Source: Sphingomonas sp. 32-62-10
GTDB lineage: Bacteria > Pseudomonadota > Alphaproteobacteria > Sphingomonadales > Sphingomonadaceae
Direction: 5' to 3'
DNA: 8,911 nucleotides
NCBI GenBank assembly: GCA_002280555.1
Contig: NCEE01000038.1
Location: forward strand, 1-8,911
The position numbers and the translations under genes were made by a program. The first letter of the stretch is position 1. Each line of letters starts with the position of its first letter. This document shows positions 6,726 to 8,911 of this stretch, piece after piece. The notes beneath the pieces were generated by a model. That model was not told the DNA's origin. It searched no databases and worked only from the letters and a program-made list of their open reading frames with translations.

Positions 6726-6748
6726 TTCGCATAAGAAAGCCCTGACCG

Positions 6749-7192
6749 ATGACCGATCATACCCCCCGCCTGTTCGATACCGATGCTGCCGTAAGGCACG
6801 TCGGTATCGGTCTGCTGGAACGCACCCTGCCGCGCCCCGAATGGACGCACGAAGCGCATTTGGCCGCAACGACCTGGCTCGTCGTCGAGCGCCCCGACAT
6901 CGATCTCGACGCCGATCTTCGCGGGATCATCTCAAGGTACAATGACAGCGTCGGCGGGGTGAATGACGAAACCCAGGGCTATCATCACACGATCACCTGC
7001 TGTTTTCTGGCAGCGGTCCGCGAGCATGCGCGCGAGACCGCAGGGCGGGGGCTTGCCGAGCGCGTTAACGCGCTGCTGCTGTCGCCGCTCGGCGCGCGCG
7101 ACTGGCCGCTGCGCTTCTATTCCCGCGAGCGACTGTTTTCGGTTGAAGCCCGGCTCAATTGGGTAACCCCGGATCTTTCGCCAAGAGACTGA
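6749..7192 (+). CDS. Conserved-looking hypothetical protein, 147 aa
   Basis: I cannot assign a function. The protein is soluble in appearance, with no signal peptide and no membrane segment. Motif-like stretches are WTHEAHLAATTWLV at 32-45 (His34, His37), YNDSVGGVNDETQGYHHTIT at 64-83 (Tyr64, Asn65, His79, His80) and FYSRERLFSVEARLNWVTPDL at 123-143. The spaced histidines and polar residues could form a ligand- or metal-binding pocket, but this is a guess. The pattern resembles a family of about 150-residue uncharacterised proteobacterial proteins, recalled from memory. It starts at an ATG 43 bases after pckA with only a weak AGAAAG upstream, and it may be read from the pckA promoter. Codon use is GC-rich like that of pckA, which supports a real gene. 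Confidence 0.75.
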   Translation: MTDHTPRLFDTDAAVRHVGIGLLERTLPRPEWTHEAHLAATTWLVVERPDIDLDADLRGIISRYNDSVGGVNDETQGYHHTITCCFLAAVREHARETAGRGLAERVNALLLSPLGARDWPLRFYSRERLFSVEARLNWVTPDLSPRD

Positions 7193-7198
7193 GGCCGA

Positions 7199-7227
7199 TT
7201 GACAGCTATCGCCCCACTTGCGGACAT
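7199..7227 (+). promoter_or_regulatory. Candidate promoter for the small zinc-ribbon gene
   Basis: TTGACA at 7199-7204 is a perfect -35 hexamer. The -10 is poor: with spacing 17-18, GGACAT or GACATT near 7222-7228 keeps only two or three consensus bases. Transcription from here would begin near 7235, upstream of the GTG at 7260 and the TTG at 7272 but after the TTG at 7218. Confidence 0.25.
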
Positions 7228-7259
7228 TCCGACAGCCGCTAACCTCTGCTGGAAACAGA

Positions 7260-7532
7260 GTGAGAAGCATCTTGGCTCAACAGTGTCCGATCTGCGGTAG
7301 CGAGGTCTCAGCAAATCCTCGTTATCCGCGCTATGTTTGTAATGCGTGCAAGGCGCGTGCAGCTGATGCAGATGGTGAATTGCTCGAGTTTTATCAGCGT
7401 AGCCCCGATGGACGTTATGCTGCGCGGTATTCAGATGGGCGGGACTACGCCAGCCATGAGTGTTTTATCGACAACGTAAAATGCCATGCTGACGAGGCGC
7501 GCTTTGGGGGCATCGTCGTGCAGGCCACGTAG
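7260..7532 (+). CDS. Small cysteine-rich protein with N-terminal zinc ribbon, function unknown
   Basis: 90 residues from the GTG at 7260. CPIC (9-12) and CNAC (27-30) form a four-cysteine zinc-ribbon-like pair. A Tyr/Asp-rich middle follows (RSPDGRYAARYSDGRDYASHE), then a C-terminal block ECFIDNVKCHADEARFGGIVVQ with Cys68 and Cys75. No ATG exists near the 5' end. I prefer GTG 7260 because GGA lies 6 bases upstream (7251-7253). TTG 7272 would give a protein beginning MAQQCPICG and is nearly as likely; TTG 7218 is possible but lacks a visible ribosome site. Third codon positions are only about half G/C, whereas the neighbouring genes are far richer. This suggests recent acquisition or weak selection. 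It converges on the DUF885 gene. No function is assigned. Confidence 0.7.
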   Translation: MRSILAQQCPICGSEVSANPRYPRYVCNACKARAADADGELLEFYQRSPDGRYAARYSDGRDYASHECFIDNVKCHADEARFGGIVVQAT

Positions 7533-7603
7533 GTCAGCTTTCCACCAAAAACAGAAATTCGTGAAACCGAGAGACACATCGTCAATCGGCCACGGCAACC
7601 CCG
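7533..7603. other. Convergent intergenic gap without a clear terminator
   Basis: This gap separates the small zinc-ribbon gene from the convergent DUF885 gene. It is noticeably A-rich at first (ccaccaaaaacagaaattc) and contains no stem followed by a T-run that I can find on either strand. Confidence 0.4.
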
Positions 7604-8911
7604 TCACGTCTTCCGCGCCGCAATATGCCGGTCGATCACGCCTTCGAGCACCGTCATCGGCACGTTACCGCCCAGCACCACCGCATCGTTGAACTTGCGG
7701 AAATCATAGCGGGCGCCCAGCGCCGCCTTGGCTTTGTCGCGGAGCTGGTTGATGCGGGTGTGGCCGAGCTTGTAGCCGCATGCCTGCCCGGGCCAGGTGC
7801 AGTAACGCTCGACTTCGCTGCGGACTTCGATGGGGTTCGAGCCGTTTTCGGTAACGAAAAAGGCGATCCCCTCGTCGCGGGTCCAGCGTTTGGCGTGGAT
7901 GCCGGTGTCGACCACCATCCGACACGCCCGAAACGCCAGCGATTGAAGATAGCCGAGCCGTCCGGCGGGGAAATCATCATACACGCCCAGCTCATCGGCG
8001 AGCTGTTCGGCGTAGAGCCCCCAGCCTTCGCTATAGGCGTTGAACGACATCAAGGTGCGGATCAGCGGCTGTTTGAAGGTGTATTCGCCTTGCCAGGCAT
8101 GGCCGGGGATCGCTTCATGATAGGCGAGGTCGGGCAGGCTGTAGCGCGTCCAGCGTGATGTGTTGCCGAGGTTGATCCAGAACCGGCCGGGTTCTTTGCC
8201 GTCGATCGAGCCCGCACCGCCATAGGCACCCGGTGCGCCGGGTTCGGCAGCGGGTGAGATGCGTGTCACCTCGACAAAGCCGGGCACCAAAGTCTCGAAC
8301 GCTTGTGGCATCCTGCTGCGGATATCCTTCAGCTTGTCGCGCAGATACGCCATGATCTCGGCGCGGCCCGGATCGCCTTCGGCAAACAGATAGAGGGGAT
8401 CCTTGCCGAGCGCGGTCATCCGCGCGCCGACGGATCCTTGGGAATAGCCCTCCGCCTTCAGGATCACATCCATCCTAGCGTGCAGTCTCGCCAGTTCATC
8501 GCGGCCCATGGCGTGCACCTCGTCGGGCGACATCGTCGTTGTGGTCGCCGCCTGGAGCGCCCAGGCGTAATAGGCATCGCCCTGTGGCAGCTTCCACACC
8601 CCGGCATCGCTGGTGGTCAACGCCCTTTGCGCCTCGAGCGCCGCGATCTGGGCGGCGAGCGCAGGGGCGATCCGGTCGGTGGCGATCTTGGCTGCCTTGA
8701 CCGCGTAGTCGCCGGGCATCGAGGCGGTCCGTTTGGCGATCGAGGTAACAATGCCCCATTGCTCGGCCGGGCCGCTGCGCGCGATCTCGAGCTGCTTCAG
8801 GCACTGCGCCAGCGCAAAATCGGGCAGGCGAACGCCCATTGCCCCGGCGGCGCGCACGCGCTCAGCCTCCCCCTCGAGTTGCCCGGCATAGGCGATCATG
8901 CGCGCCAGATA
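7604..8911 (-). CDS. DUF885 family putative metallopeptidase (partial, N-terminus off the right edge)
   Basis: The C-terminal 435 residues of a protein that normally has about 600. The frame stays open through the first base of the window edge (YLARMIAYAG...), so the true start, and any signal peptide or lipobox, lies outside. YHEAIPGHAWQGEY (around 8099-8122) contains the HExxxGH-type motif of this family. NAYSEGWGLYAEQLADELG, about 20 residues later, supplies the conserved Glu expected as another zinc ligand. MVVDTGIHAKRWTRDEGIAFF and VERYCTWPGQACGYKLG are further family blocks near the C-terminus. DUF885 proteins are generally exported or lipoprotein-like in proteobacteria and are thought to be peptidases, but few have been characterised. 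The stop at 7604 is 71 bases from the convergent small gene. Function beyond the family is unknown. Confidence 0.9.
   Translation of the reverse strand, partial: YLARMIAYAGQLEGEAERVRAAGAMGVRLPDFALAQCLKQLEIARSGPAEQWGIVTSIAKRTASMPGDYAVKAAKIATDRIAPALAAQIAALEAQRALTTSDAGVWKLPQGDAYYAWALQAATTTTMSPDEVHAMGRDELARLHARMDVILKAEGYSQGSVGARMTALGKDPLYLFAEGDPGRAEIMAYLRDKLKDIRSRMPQAFETLVPGFVEVTRISPAAEPGAPGAYGGAGSIDGKEPGRFWINLGNTSRWTRYSLPDLAYHEAIPGHAWQGEYTFKQPLIRTLMSFNAYSEGWGLYAEQLADELGVYDDFPAGRLGYLQSLAFRACRMVVDTGIHAKRWTRDEGIAFFVTENGSNPIEVRSEVERYCTWPGQACGYKLGHTRINQLRDKAKAALGARYDFRKFNDAVVLGGNVPMTVLEGVIDRHIAARKT

Noticed and set aside
5434..6732. A 432-codon open frame on the minus strand opposite pckA
   Set aside because: It lies entirely antisense to a strongly supported pckA. 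Its Arg/His/Gly/Ile-rich composition with no recognisable motif is typical of a shadow frame of GC-biased codons.
6744..6757. Tandem GACCGAT repeat spanning the start codon of the 147-aa gene
   Set aside because: Only two copies of 7 bases, partly coding; expected by chance and not enough to call a repeat element.
7218..7259. TTG start extending the small zinc-ribbon protein by 14 residues
   Set aside because: No ribosome site is visible, and it would lie upstream of the transcription start implied by the TTGACA-based promoter. It remains possible.
1..8911. Mobile elements, CRISPR arrays, tRNA/rRNA genes, defence or phage genes
   Set aside because: No terminal inverted repeats, transposase or integrase motifs, regularly spaced repeats or tRNA-like folds were seen on either strand.

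Overview
The window is high-GC, densely packed DNA. Its gene content and order point to an alphaproteobacterium, most likely of the Sphingomonadales. This placement is an inference from protein style and from the chvI-chvG-hprK-rapZ-EIIA-HPr order beside pckA; it was not tested by any search.

Layout. From about 4.93 kb down to base 1, seven minus-strand genes form what looks like one long operon: chvI (response regulator), chvG (sensor kinase), a short kinase-domain-only hprK, rapZ, an EIIA of the mannose family, HPr, and the first 178 codons of a SpoU-family RNA 2'-O-methyltransferase that runs off the left edge. Gaps are tiny, and three junctions overlap (chvI/chvG by 32 bases; hprK/rapZ and EIIA/HPr by 4 bases each, both through a GTG start overlapping a TGA stop). 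Reading the other way from a 156-base divergent intergenic region is pckA (ATP-dependent PEP carboxykinase). It is followed by a 147-aa protein of unknown function and a small cysteine-rich zinc-ribbon-like protein whose codon use differs from its neighbours. At the right edge, on the minus strand, lies the C-terminal 435 residues of a DUF885-type putative metallopeptidase.

How the genes fit together. ChvG/ChvI (BvrS/BvrR in Brucella, ExoS/ChvI in Sinorhizobium) is an envelope/acid-stress two-component system. HPr and EIIA form part of a regulatory phosphotransfer chain fed by PEP, with no sugar permease visible here. HprK would phosphorylate HPr on a serine, and RapZ is a nucleotide-binding regulator often encoded beside PTS genes. 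PckA makes PEP, the phosphoryl donor of that chain, from oxaloacetate. The locus therefore joins envelope sensing, carbon-state signalling and gluconeogenesis. This is a known alphaproteobacterial arrangement, not a new system.

I found no tRNA, rRNA, insertion sequence, CRISPR array or phage gene. No undescribed multi-gene system is evident. The least explained items are the two small genes after pckA and the palindrome in the chvI-pckA divergent region.
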